Both the position numbers and the translations under genes were made by a program. The notes beneath the pieces are model-generated. The model did no database searches and was not told the DNA's origin. It saw only the letters and a list, made by a program, of their open reading frames with translations. A stretch of DNA of 64,000 bases from Spongilla lacustris (Eukaryota > Porifera > Demospongiae > Spongillida > Spongillidae), in NCBI GenBank assembly GCA_949361645.1, contig OX442417.1:8726275-8790274 (forward strand), written 5' to 3'. The first letter of the stretch is position 1, and the number at the start of each line of letters is the position of its first letter. Positions 1 through 10,347 of the stretch are shown piece by piece.

Positions 1-126
1 ACACACACATACAAGTACAGACATTGTTAAATAAATTTGCATTCAGCTGTGTGCAGGAATTTTAACAGCTTATAGTTCATTAACACACACACACACAACA
101 CACAGACGTACACACACACACATAAT
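1..126 (+). repeat. Composite core+(CA)n repeat, end of an array
   Basis: This stretch holds one degenerate copy of the core seen tens of times at 24-31 and 40-46 kb (CATTCAGCTG, then GTGCAGGAATTTTAACAGC), flanked on both sides by CA microsatellite. The window therefore probably opens at the edge of another such array. No coding signal. Confidence 0.8.
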
Positions 127-896
127 ATGATAGCACAGAGAAACACTGATCAACTAAAGCTATATAGAATATCATTTACATAGTACACTGGACATGTACG
201 ACCACAACTACATGTAATTCGATATTGTTCAGTCCATAAAAGGAGTGATACAAGCGAAACACTACATTCATCTTCGCATTACTCTACCCAAGTCTGTTTC
301 CATCTTGATATGACAACAACAGCTGTGTCCACCATCTCTTTCTTAACTTGTACACAGTGCCCGTACATGTAGATATGTTTCATGCTCTGGCAGCACTAGT
401 GCAAGCTGTTATACATATATGTTCACTTCTTTAGGAAAGTACCATGTACATGTAGGTGCAGAATAATTTGTCATCATCACACATGAGAACATTGAGGCAC
501 CTCACTCCATGCACCAGCATATGTACATGTACACACCAACATGCCGAGGTCATTCAAAACCCACTACACTGCATGTAGCAATGCATACTGTACATATACA
601 TGTGCATGTATGGACGCCTGATGATATCTGCAATCACACGTCAGAGTAGGCTCTGCTCAATCATGTAAAGATTGATCATCCAGATTTTTGTGCAAGGTCC
701 AATTCATTTCCTTCAGTTTATGTATGGCTAACTTTAAGGCATTATGTTTGGTGCACAAAATGTTTAGTTGAAATATCATTTCACTGACTTGGACTTCAGA
801 TAATGTCTCCCATGTTTTGTTTAATGGTAGGTGTGTAGTGGCAGATAATGGAAATGCGCAAATGAGTGTCGGCTGCTCACTATGGGTAAAATAGAA
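127..896. other. Intergenic, no gene recognised
   Basis: AT-rich sequence with many ACATGTAC-type palindromes. No open frame with exon boundaries and no recognisable RNA gene. Confidence 0.5.
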
Positions 897-1280
897 GTTA
901 TAGTAGGTAAAGGGAGGGGTAGTAGTAGGTAAGGGTAGGAGTAGTAGGTAAGGGGAGAAGTAGTAGGTAAGGGGAGGAGTAGTAGGTAAGGGGAGGGGTA
1001 GTAGTAGGTAAGGGGAGGAGAAGTAGGTAAGGGGAGAAGTAGTAGGTAAGGGGAGGAGTAGTAGGTAAGGGGAGGGGTAGTAGTAGGTAAGGGGAGGAGT
1101 AGTAGGTAAGGGGAGAAGTAGTAGGTAAGGGGAGGAGTAGTAGGTAAGGGGAGGGGTAGTAGTAGGTAAGGGGAGGAGTAGTAGGTAAGGGGAGGAGTAG
1201 GAGTAGTAGTAGGTAAGGGGAGGAGTAGTATGTAAGGGGAGGAGTAGTAGGTAAGGGGTGGAATAGTAGGTAAGGGGTGG
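897..1280. repeat. Purine-rich minisatellite
   Basis: About 18-20 irregular tandem copies of a 16-22-bp unit resembling GTAGTAGGTAAGGGGAGGA. The plus strand is almost pure purine plus T with regularly spaced GGGG runs, so G-quadruplex or triplex structure is possible. Long open frames on the minus strand (Tyr/Leu/Pro/Thr-rich) only reflect the lack of stops in the repeat and are not taken as genes. Confidence 0.9.
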
Positions 1281-2416
1281 ACTGGAGCATGTTGAGAACT
1301 CAAAAGAAATAAGGTGCCATGCCACTCACTAAAGTACAAGTCTGATTGAAAAGTGTGTACGTATTCACACCCTGTCCAGCCCAGACATCTTGTTAGCATT
1401 TTGAAATATCAACTTTGTCCCCAACACAACTTCTATTGAGCAGCCAACACTAATTTGTGCATTTGCATTTTAGTGGATGCATACTGTCATGCCTACCTCC
1501 TCTGCCACCACACACCTACCATTGAGGTCTACTGACATAAGTACCAAGCTGTCTTGCAGGGTTGTAAGCTTTAGGCATCATAGAAGAAAGCTCTAACCTA
1601 CCCCTGCTAGAATGTCATTTTTCTGCTATTTTAATTGCATTAATAGCACAAACTTCACCTGCTATTTTTAGAACCATGCTCAGTGCATTGTTAAGCAACA
1701 CATTTGCAGTAACTCAATAACAGCTGCCTTGTACATGTATTTTGTGCTAACCACGGGTGTGTTTTGACTGAAACTCTACATAAGTTGTGGCTGTACAAGA
1801 CTCCAATAATTATGTAGGTCTAGAGCACATAATATATCATGTTGTAGGTGATAAACAATGATATAATTATTACATAGAGCAGCTATTGGTGTAATTGGTG
1901 CTCTTTAAAACCGTTCATATCCTGGTTATACTCAGGAGGATAATAGAAGCTTTTTTGTGGCCATGCCCCAAGCGATATACATTGTATATCCTGCTAGAAC
2001 CCTATTAATATTTGCAGCTTCAGATGTACTTGTGTTTTGACAACATATTAATAATTTCTTTTTCAGTACTTGTAATACAAAGCAATGCAAAATAATTTAG
2101 GACCTTTTTGTTTGTGTGCGGGTGTGTGGAGTGAACCAGTCATTTGTACTCCTGTTTGGGTAAATATACCACCCTTGGAAAACAAAGCATAGTGAGAGGT
2201 GTGGAGTTATTTCTTCAACTTCTCATTGTCTTTCACTTGTCAGTTCTTTGAGTCAACCAGTATTTTCAGCATCACACTCTGCGTAGGTTCTTTTTCAATA
2301 CATTCATAGCTGATGTGATGGACATGCATTTTTATTCATTATGACACCATTTGGTCCACTTCCTCATGTTTTCACAGACTTTAGTGTACATTAATGAAAT
2401 CTGCTGACCACAATAG
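1281..2416. other. Intergenic or intron, no exon recognised
   Basis: AT-rich, no clear open frame. If the gene starting at 2417 has ectodomain exons they should be here or left of the window, but no Ig- or FN3-like exon was found. It may therefore be intron. Confidence 0.4.
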
Positions 2417-3124
2417 GGATGACTGACAAGTATTTATTTGCAGATTCTGTCCAAGGCTTTGATGCCCAACTGGAGCATACTGAGAGAGGCTACCAGGATT
2501 GGCTGACTTTAATTGGTGTTGGTTTCAGTGGAGTACTACTAGTGGGGGTACTACTTGTGCTATACATGTATTGCAAGAAAAAATGGCACCGTACTGGTGT
2601 AGAAAACCTGGAACAGAGTCATTATGTCATTTCCCAAGAAGAAAGCTGTTTAACTCACCCATCACCTCAACATCACCAGCAGGACATGTGCGTCATTGAA
2701 GAGAATGTGAAAGAAGACATCAAGGTAGGAATTTTGGAATAGAAAAATACACTATGTATCATGCATTTGTGATATAAATGATTTTATGCAACATTTACAC
2801 GTACACATGTAACTTTTAAACATGAGATAATAGTATTAAAACAAAGTTTGCATGGAGCGCTGTGACTGCATTTTCTTATATATTTTTATATACACACATT
2901 GTTTATATGGTATGAGTGTCCATGTGTCTTATATCTTTCAGATGTTTCCCTGCAATGCTGGAGAAGGGAATGGAACACCTTCTGTACAGGAAAATAAGAA
3001 TAGGGTGTGCTTTGACACAGTCATACAGGCTTATCGTGATGACTGTGACAGGATCTTTGTCTGCTCGCAGGGAGGGAGAGCACATCAGCATTTAATTTAC
3101 CCACTGAATACACTGCATTTATGA
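2417..3124 (+). CDS. 3' end of a single-pass membrane receptor (stalk, TM, tail)
   Basis: Two exons. Exon 2417-2724 follows an AG acceptor in phase 1, as in the other receptor exons of this window. It encodes a short acidic stalk, a strong transmembrane segment (LTLIGVGFSGVLLVGVLLVL), a basic stop-transfer (YCKKKWHR) and the start of a cytoplasmic tail with a tyrosine in SHYVISQ. It ends AAG|GTAGGA in phase 0. The intron (2725-2941) ends TTATATCTTTCAG, and exon 2942-3124 continues in frame (MFPCNAGEG...) to a TGA. An ATTAAA at 3202 could serve polyadenylation. The orientation with an extracellular N-terminus is inferred from Lys/Arg after the TM. The tail has no recognised domain. The ectodomain is not visible, so this is a partial model. 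It differs in tail from the receptors at 18 and 38 kb. Confidence 0.6.
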
Positions 3125-4217
3125 CGCCACAATTGCTATTATTTCTAGCTGTGAATATATACATGTGTATTGCATATTGCATGATACATTGTAACTTTTG
3201 AATTAAATTTCATTTACACATTGACATTATTTTATTTTACCACTTGACAAGGTTTTTATTGTAAGGAAGGCTACATGATCGGTTTTAAATGATTATAATT
3301 CCTTAAACTTATTCGTTTTAAAATGTGGGGCTAGCCATAGTATATTATACATCTAAGGGCTAACTTCCACACGTTGGTATGCAAGTTGCATGACCAGTAC
3401 TTGCACATAAAATCCTGCCAAACGCTCAAAATGGTGAGCGTAAGTAGATAAAGTGCATGAAGTGGCCATATGCATTAATGCATGGTCTAAAGGTACACGG
3501 ACTGATCGCGACGAGTACTGTCACAACAATACATAATGCAGTATATGTACATGTAGCATAAATGAGGGCCTTGGTTTTTCTTCATTGGCCTATATGGGCG
3601 TGGAAGCCTTTTGTTGCCCAACCTTATTGGAGGGGCGTCGGTCTCCAATGGCCTGGGGAAGAGGCTTTGCAAAATTTGGCACATGCAAGATGAAGGGGGT
3701 GTGGCCATATGAAAGGGCAGCATCCTAACATGTTTCTATTTTGCCTTAAGAGGATGTTTTGCTTTCCACATGCATGGAGCTGTGTGATGTGATGCTGACT
3801 GGAGATGGGAACATGACCTTTGTACTAACCACATTACAGCCTCTGGCACTGCAGAAATATTTTTATATTTTATATTATTATATTGATTATGATGCTTCTT
3901 GTTAACAAAGAAGAAAAAAACATTTACAAACAAACACTTGGTAACACACCATAACACAAACACATGCAAAGCAATTAAATCTTGTAGAGGTGAAGATTAT
4001 TTGGCATATCACTGGGTCCATTTCCTGGCAACCTCGTTGTGTTTCTTGCCGTTGTTGAGATACTCGCAAGCCAAGCAAGCATTGAAATGTACTTTCACTA
4101 CACAACAAAACTATTGCAACCATAACACACATTTATCAATTTTGCAAAATCCAACTACTTCCATAAATTGTTTGCGCATATGTGAACCAACTGCAACTGA
4201 ATTAGTGTAATTTATGT
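3125..4217. other. Intergenic, no gene recognised
   Basis: Short overlapping open frames on both strands have no domain signal. No Ig or FN3 exon precedes the pseudogene at 4224, so that copy has lost or never had its ectodomain here. Confidence 0.45.
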
Positions 4218-4223
4218 ACATAG

Positions 4224-4374
4224 GATTTCAAACAACTGCAACTGTTATCAGAACAACTACATGTACTATATATACTTACAGTATCCATTGATGACTCCCA
4301 TTGGACACTACTACGAAACATCATCAAATGCCATTGGTAAGTACATAGTTATCTTCCATGTGGATATTCCATTT

Positions 4375-4405
<31 letters not shown>

Positions 4406-4719
4406 CGTACGTGTGTGTACACATTTCATTATACAGTGTAAGGAGCTATATGTGGAACATCAGCAGTGTTGATATCAATGGTTATAGTCATGGTCTGTGT
4501 AGGTGTCTACATCAGATGTAAACATAAAGGTACAGTGATGGTTTTGGTGCTGTACTCTAAATAGTGCACACTTCTGTAGGAAACATCAAAAGCACCCAAA
4601 TTGAACTTGAACAGAACAATGCATATGAAGTGATTAACAAACTGTCATGTCCTTTGGATGAAGAGAACATGGAGCCATGTCCTGCATATGGAGTAGTGAC
4701 TGTTATATATCCACCTTAA
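4224..4719 (+). pseudogene. Broken receptor 3' end (stalk/TM/tail), duplicate of 18097-18585
   Basis: Three exons match the intact copy: stalk 4224-4336, TM 4437-4529 and tail 4580-4719, with splice sites kept. The stalk exon is 113 nt against 105 nt in the partner, because an ACATGTACTATAT-type insertion shifts the frame into a TGA. The second codon of the TM exon is TAA where the partner has TAT. The tail exon still reads through to a TAA at 4717-4719 with the same tyrosine motifs (AYEVI, AYGVV), but with a slightly longer C-terminus (TVIYPP). Two independent lesions and no Ig/FN3 exons upstream make this a pseudogene. An alternative acceptor at 4281 would rescue the stalk frame but not the TM stop. 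Confidence 0.75.
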
Positions 4720-5983
4720 AATAATTGCATGTTCTAAATTTGCAATGGCCCAGGCAATTTTAGTATCAATTATTTTGCTCATAACTTGCTAGTTACATAT
4801 TGTGAAACTGTATTGCCTCTATAGGTACATGTACATGTAACCTTTCCACAAGTAACATAGGTGATCATACATTGAGTCATAATGGTGACTTACTTACAAG
4901 TCAACATGTATCGTCTTCTTTGCAACTATTTTAATAAGTTATTACATGATGCCTCTAATTACATCATCCTCTTATCTCTCTTATCCTACAAGAGAATTCT
5001 TTGTTGCTTTAATATTGTACCAATTTCCTGATAGATAACTTTTTGCCTTTTTTTTCTGCTGCACTGTAAATGATAAGATAGTTCTGTCATTAATGTAGTA
5101 CTGTATTTTTTACATGTGTTCCAGCTTGCATGTGTGTAAATCCAATTTTAATGTTGATACTTGATCAGGTGAATTTCTACATAACTAAATTGGAATTTTG
5201 ATTAGTTAATTTAATTAGCCCATGATGGGATGACTGACAGCAGATTACATGTGTAAAGTTTACAAGAGATATGTGGGATCAATGTACATGTAGAAGAGTT
5301 GCTGAATTGCGCTTTAAGCTGACAGCCTTCATGCATGATGGATGTGAGTCCACAATGCCCTCTGTTGAGATGACCACAGTTATGTGGGATGAGGGAATTG
5401 AAGTATTGAGGTGGCCAAACATGATTAAGTCATAGACATAAACGTTTGCACAACTAGGCAAGATACCTAAAGGATCATAATTATGCAGAACTGTGCACAC
5501 TTTGGATGCACCAAGAAACCAAGTGTTTCCACAACACCAAATGTTAAGCAATTCAGGGAAGTCCAAAAAAGCTGTTTTTCACAACATCCTCAATTTGTTT
5601 AGTTTTTTGCTATTAGACCTTTGATGCAAAACAAATTCTGAGTAGGACAATTAATAAACAGGCACATGGGAAACATAATGAAAACACCACACTACTGCCC
5701 ACACCCAGGACCACTGGTATGATGTTTCCTGCCATGTAGCTAGCAGCTGCAAAGTGTCACATGCTTTGCATGATGTTGCTAGGCAGCGACATGGTGTCAC
5801 AACAGCTGGGGCTGTTATTGCATACTATAGATTCACATGTATCTGTGTCCATGAAAACCAGAAAAAAAAGAAGTAATTCTATTTGAGGAAGTTGTCATAT
5901 GAAACTGTAAAAAGTAAGCTTTTTAAATTCTACAATTTAGTAGTGTTTAACAAAAGGAGGATATTCTTGTGTGTTATAAAAAC

Positions 5984-6345
5984 TGAGCTACAATATATAA
6001 ATACTATCATTTGAGCACACACATATGCAAGCAAACAACAGTACATGTTACAAAGACTGCTGAACACAAAATGGATACAATAGGTGGAGGTGTGCAGGTA
6101 CAAAGGTTGCTGAAATAGTCATCAAAAGTACCACTACATATGTCATAGGGAGCACCAGTTTGGGCTGATATCTGAACACATAAAGACAAAACTAGTCCAC
6201 ACTCTAGTATCTTCCATCTAGAATGGCATGAAGCATTGGTCCTACCTGTTGACAGAAGAATTACATTCAAAGTGACAAAGTGCACTGCACACAGCCAATA
6301 GGTACTGTATAAGGTACTGTACATGTAGGCAATGTTCATCTGACA
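5984..6345. repeat. Dispersed ~350-bp repeat, copy 1 of 4
   Basis: This shares a long near-identical block (CATTTGAGCACACACATATG ... GGCAATGT-CATTTGAGCT) with 19838-20215, 27125-27715 and 39748-40285. A minus-strand open frame covers most of it in copy 1, but copies 3 and 4 carry a 7-nt deletion that changes frame, so it is read as a non-coding repeat. Copies 3 and 4 share about 110 bp of extra sequence to the left that copies 1 and 2 lack. Confidence 0.8.
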
Positions 6346-6479
6346 TTTGAGCTACCTACATCTACTAACATTAAATACATTATATACATGTATTGTACAT
6401 AAAATGTGGAGTTATTGCATTTGGTGTATTTTTAAATTCCCGTTTTGTGGCAACCATTACATGGTGGCAGTGGTAGGAT

Positions 6480-6850
6480 CTGAACCCACCAACTGAACAG
6501 ATGGTAAAAACAATCAAAGCACTCCTTCAGCAAGCTGATGATCCTCAACTGACTCTGCTTAACTACAGGGCAACACCATTGCCATGGTGTGGTCTCAGTC
6601 CAGCTGAACTCTTGTTTGGTTGGTGCATACGCACAACCATATCACAAATAACAACCTGGCTGATTCCTGAAGGGTCACACATCAAAGCATTTTTCAAATC
6701 TAATGAACTGGCAAAAAGGACACAGAATGACAACTACGACAAGTGACACGGAGCTCAAGCACAATCAGAATTAAACAATGAAACAGAGGTCTGGGTTCGA
6801 ACGGCAAAGATCCTATATTGTCTCCACTTCTGAAGGCATTGTTTGCCAAC
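6480..6850 (+). pseudogene. Ty3/gypsy integrase C-terminal remnant
   Basis: The frame from 6501 reads MVKTIKALL..., then LLNYRATPLPWCGLSPAELL, then a Lys/Arg-rich stretch. This is the classic end of the integrase core plus linker of Ty3/gypsy retrotransposons, where the NYR-TP---G-SPAELL signature is highly conserved. A stop follows at about 6744, after which an ETEVWVRTAKI-like segment continues in the same frame. The upstream sequence is out of frame, and no reverse transcriptase, protease or gag is present. It is a short decayed fragment with no expected activity. Confidence 0.8.
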
Positions 6851-7182
6851 ACCTTATAATGGTCCCAAGCACTCAGCAGGATGGACGTTTGGAGGACAAC
6901 AGCAATGAAAAAAACACTTCTCACAGAGGGCAAAAATAGCGTGAATGATGGTGTTAACCTCAGCAACCAAGGAAATGAAGAGCCCGAAAATGTGGATGAT
7001 GAAGAGAACTATCAATGACATATCCAACCTGAGGGATCAAGCCCAATTGCCATGCGCACAAGATCTAGAACAGGCATTGCCATTAGGCCTCCAGATAGAC
7101 TCTGACAAGAGTGGTTGCCTAGAGACATTGTGTCACATTATCAGACCTTTGTGTAATAAAATGGCGATGCTCATAGTCATCC

Positions 7183-7546
7183 GGGAACTTTATAAGACCT
7201 ATGTTGTATAAAATGAATACATGTAAATAAAGAGTTTATAAGAAATTTAGTTCTAGCATCTTTTGATAACAACACAATTGTGTGCGAGTGTGTGTGTGTG
7301 GGGGGGTTCCCGCTCAAAGAGTTATCCTCCAGCTGATCCAGCCAATCCAAAATTTACCACACATACATGTACATACACAAGTACGTGTAAATGCATAAAA
7401 ATCATGAGTAGCAGGCTGTTTTAGAACCCCCCCCCCCACACACACTCACACACAATTGTGTTGTTATCAAAAGATGCTAGAACTAAATTTCTTATATTAC
7501 ATGTACATGTATTCATTTTATACAACATAGGTCTTATAAAATTCCC
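7183..7546. repeat. Large inverted repeat (two ~120-bp arms)
   Basis: Left arm 7183-7306 and right arm 7427-7546 are near-perfect reverse complements. They run from GGGAACTTTATAAGACC through TTCTAGCATCTTTTGATAAC to a G- or C-run next to a short TG/CA tract, with a 120-bp spacer. Small differences are an ACATGTACATGT insertion and a few substitutions. The AATAAAG inside the left arm and the nearby Ty3 fragment suggest a duplicated LTR end in inverted orientation, but a foldback element is equally possible. Confidence 0.8.
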
Positions 7547-8216
7547 ATAACTACATGTAACAAACACACAGGACAACAATGAGATCAATTGAGTAATGGC
7601 ATACTTATTCAGCTTAGAGTTCTGGAATTAATTGGAAAGGTAATAACAAGACCATGGATGCATGAAGATGTTGTGTTGCAATAATGAAGGTAAGAGTAAT
7701 TTAGAAGTGCATCATGATCAGTGGCTTCCATCCTTGTAAGGAAATATATTGCAATACCTTGTAAATGGGCCTGAATTATTTTTAGCCACATCTGATGATT
7801 TGTTTGCAGAGAAACTGAATGCGAATGATGAAACTGAAGTGCTTGCAGAGAGTGATTCTACCTCTTGAAAAGGAGCAGTTCAACATCTTAATCACTATGG
7901 CATTACAATGTGGCCCGCTTGATGTTCTGCAGAGACAGCGTCAACCATATCTAACTGATGTATTATCGAACCCTACTGAAGAAATGCTAAACAGAAGTCA
8001 AGGTGCTCCGATGCATAACATGCATTCAGAGCAAACCCTTGCTCTATTTAATAACAGACCATCAAATACAAACTTGTGCCAGGAATGCAACCATTGGTTT
8101 TGTTGATGGCAAAGTCTGATCGCATTTGCAAAAGGAAAAGCTAGATTGGTTCTACTACAGCTGCAGAAAGCTAAGGATAACCCATATATGGAATATATCA
8201 CCAGGACTGCATTCAA
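7547..8216 (+). other. Unassigned open frame (7819-8106) in unique sequence
   Basis: The plus-strand frame at 7819-8106 encodes about 95 residues, including PYLTDVLSNPTEEMLNRSQG and a CxxCxxWFC end. I recognise no family. The composition looks less random than neighbouring frames, and it may be a decayed exon or a retroelement piece. No convincing splice sites were found. Confidence 0.25.
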
Positions 8217-9544
8217 ATACCCTTTTTTGAGTTATTTACATTTTGCACTTTAATTGCCACTGAATTTTTTGTCCAGATCTTTGTGCTGTCCTCAAGAATG
8301 GTGGACCGTGCCAATAAGAGCCGTGATGTTTGGTGGACGTTATACAGTGCAAATTTGCAATGCCAATTTAACGCACACATGCATGTATACATCCAATTCT
8401 ATCCGGTTGTCTAAAATACGGAGCGTATAGCATTCTCGGAATTTTGGTGGAAAAAGTTACAACTGTAGGACGGGACGTAGTGATTAACTGCAATATATCG
8501 CTGCATAACTATTTAAGGTGAGCAATAACATGACAGATATGTAACTACAGCTCTAGAACGGCTCATCTGCATGCAGTCTTGTTCTTTGATACGAGCTTTG
8601 TCCAGATGTAGAATACCTCTTTCCTCTCACGACACAATACGCTTTCCCATTTTATAGGGTACTTATGGGAAAACGTCAGCATGCAGCCGATTATGTTCGC
8701 TATAATTTAAACCCTTGCATATATAGAACTGGGAGGCTATTTAATTAGCGTTGTTTTAACGTTTAATCTCCAAACATCCTTATTTAATATGGGGCATGGT
8801 CGTTATATTACGTAAGAACATAAGAACGGTGTTGAAGTATAAACACAGTGGCATGAACTTGGTAGCTATATTGGTCGAAAGTCACATGAATAATGCGTCA
8901 AGTTTAAATTAGTAATATTTGAATGGCAAAGCAGTACAATTAAATTTCATATTTCTTGAACTGCAAGTGACAGTGCAATGCCAATGGTACAAACTGAGGA
9001 ATGAAAGCCTGATGTAAAAAAATAATGTACCAGCGCATAAGAACATTGCTCAATCATCCAGTTTTCTGAAAATATAAATTTATGGCACTTATTCGTTCTG
9101 TCAATATACATGTATGCTGCATCAAAGCCACTGCTAAATTAATTCCTCAGTGACTTCCACCGCTAAAATAGGGGAGCAAGTTATTAAAATCAGTATACAA
9201 GCTAGCTGTTCTTGATATAAATTATACTTGGGAAAAATGAAATAGGCTGCTTTTAGTACTCTTCTACATGGCAATGTAGTTCAATAAGCACCTCGTTTAT
9301 TAACAACGTTAACCGCGAGCTTCAGTAATTAAATCGGGAGGAGATTAAACAAATTTTAATCTCTTACTATATTTATATTACGCTATACTGGTGAAATTAC
9401 ACTTTCACTTTACTGGTGAAATTATTAATACCTGGCGTTAGCCCATATAAAAGCATTATGATAAAATGGCCAAGAAAATGTCACTAGTGACCCAGATATA
9501 TTCCAGAACACCACCAGCAGGTATCCTTGCTTACCAATTGGAAT
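8217..9544. other. Intergenic, no gene recognised
   Basis: AT-rich, with no open frame of note on either strand. Fewer ACATGTAC motifs than most of the window. Confidence 0.5.
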
Positions 9545-9607
9545 TTTTGCTCCTCAGCTGCCTTTGACATTGCTGTTGGTAATGTCAAAGGCAGCTGAGG
9601 AGCAAAA
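9545..9607. repeat. Perfect 27-bp hairpin with 9-nt loop
   Basis: Arms 9545-9571 and 9581-9607 are exact reverse complements (TTTTGCTCCTCAGCTGCC... on the left), around the loop GCTGTTGGT. The central part of the arm, CAGCTGCCTTTGACATT, also occurs at about 31435 in the retrotransposon C-terminal region, where it encodes AAFDI. The hairpin therefore looks like an inverted duplication of a piece of that element. Confidence 0.9.
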
Positions 9608-9924
9608 GGTATTTAAGCAAAGGCAGCAGGGCACAGAAAGCATATAGAAAATGACTCCAAGTTGAGCTGGCGATGTATAACACTGGTAGTGTGAAACAAT
9701 TGAGCCTGGGAACCAGAAGCACCAAGGGCCTGGCTTCTAGGTCAGCCATTCACGATAACACCCACACATTAATGATAGCAGCAGAGCTATATGGCTATCT
9801 CAGGCTATTCTTAGCTTGTTATTGGTTAGAGTGAGCACTCTATCAATCGGTCCATTCCTATACTCCAAAACCCAATTCAACAAGAAACTCAATTGTACAC
9901 ATATTTGTTTGTGTGTCTATGTGT
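9608..9924. other. No gene recognised
   Basis: Unique sequence between the hairpin and the retrotransposon fragment. No exon or RNA gene seen. Confidence 0.4.
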
Positions 9925-10347
9925 TTTTGCCTTTGATTTTATAAATAATACATCCATCAACCAGCGCACTAAAGCAATTGACCACGCTGTGTCACTAGGC
10001 AGATCTGGTATGTGGGGAAATGCTTGCCGCATCCTGCAGTCCAGCGGAATCACCCCTAACAACAATAATACATGGCATCTGTTGAAAGCCAAGCATCCCA
10101 GCTGTCCCACACCAGTAACTCCTGCTGCCTACACAACATCTGTTTCATTGGAGCCAGAATTCAATGTTATATCAACCTTGTGTTCCTTCCCCAAGGACAC
10201 TGCGGCTGGTCCCTTAGGCCTTTGTGACCTTCTCGATTTGGTCAGCATTCCTCTTCCCCTTCGCATTTCCTCTCTTAGACAAATAATCAATATCCTCATG
10301 CATTACTGTTGGCAGCATAGATTGATCTTTCATGCAAAGGGTCAATT
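9925..10347 (+). mobile_element. Non-LTR retrotransposon fragment, region before and at start of RT
   Basis: The open frame 9893-10426 reads AIDHAVSLGRSGMWGNACRI, then NTWHLLKAKHPSCP, then FNVISTLCSFPKDTAAGPLG. The last part is the same as the RSFPKLTAAGPTGLRVQHL segment in the copy at 61.5-62.0 kb (minus), which opens the reverse transcriptase domain. After this point the sequence is degenerate and runs directly into the 35-bp satellite. The element continues beyond the satellite at 13640. Confidence 0.75.

Larger units (their letters stand above)
4218..6345 (+). repeat. Segmental duplication, copy 1 (partner 18085-20175)
   Basis: About 2.1 kb that can be followed almost continuously against 18085-20175 in the same orientation. 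It includes three receptor 3' exons, their introns, the 3' flank (TAGGTGATCATACATTGAG in both), and a downstream dispersed repeat. Differences are scattered substitutions and small indels, many involving ACATGTAC insertions. The duplication starts just before the stalk exon and ends inside the dispersed repeat. Confidence 0.85.

Noticed and set aside
657..1399. Long minus-strand open frames rich in Tyr/Leu/Pro/Thr
   Set aside because: They coincide with the purine-rich minisatellite; three overlapping frames are open for the same reason.
5984..6339. Minus-strand 110-codon frame (CVQISAQTGAPYDICSGTFDD) as a conserved gene
   Set aside because: Copies at 27.4 and 40.0 kb carry a 7-nt deletion that breaks the frame, so similarity is at the DNA level only.
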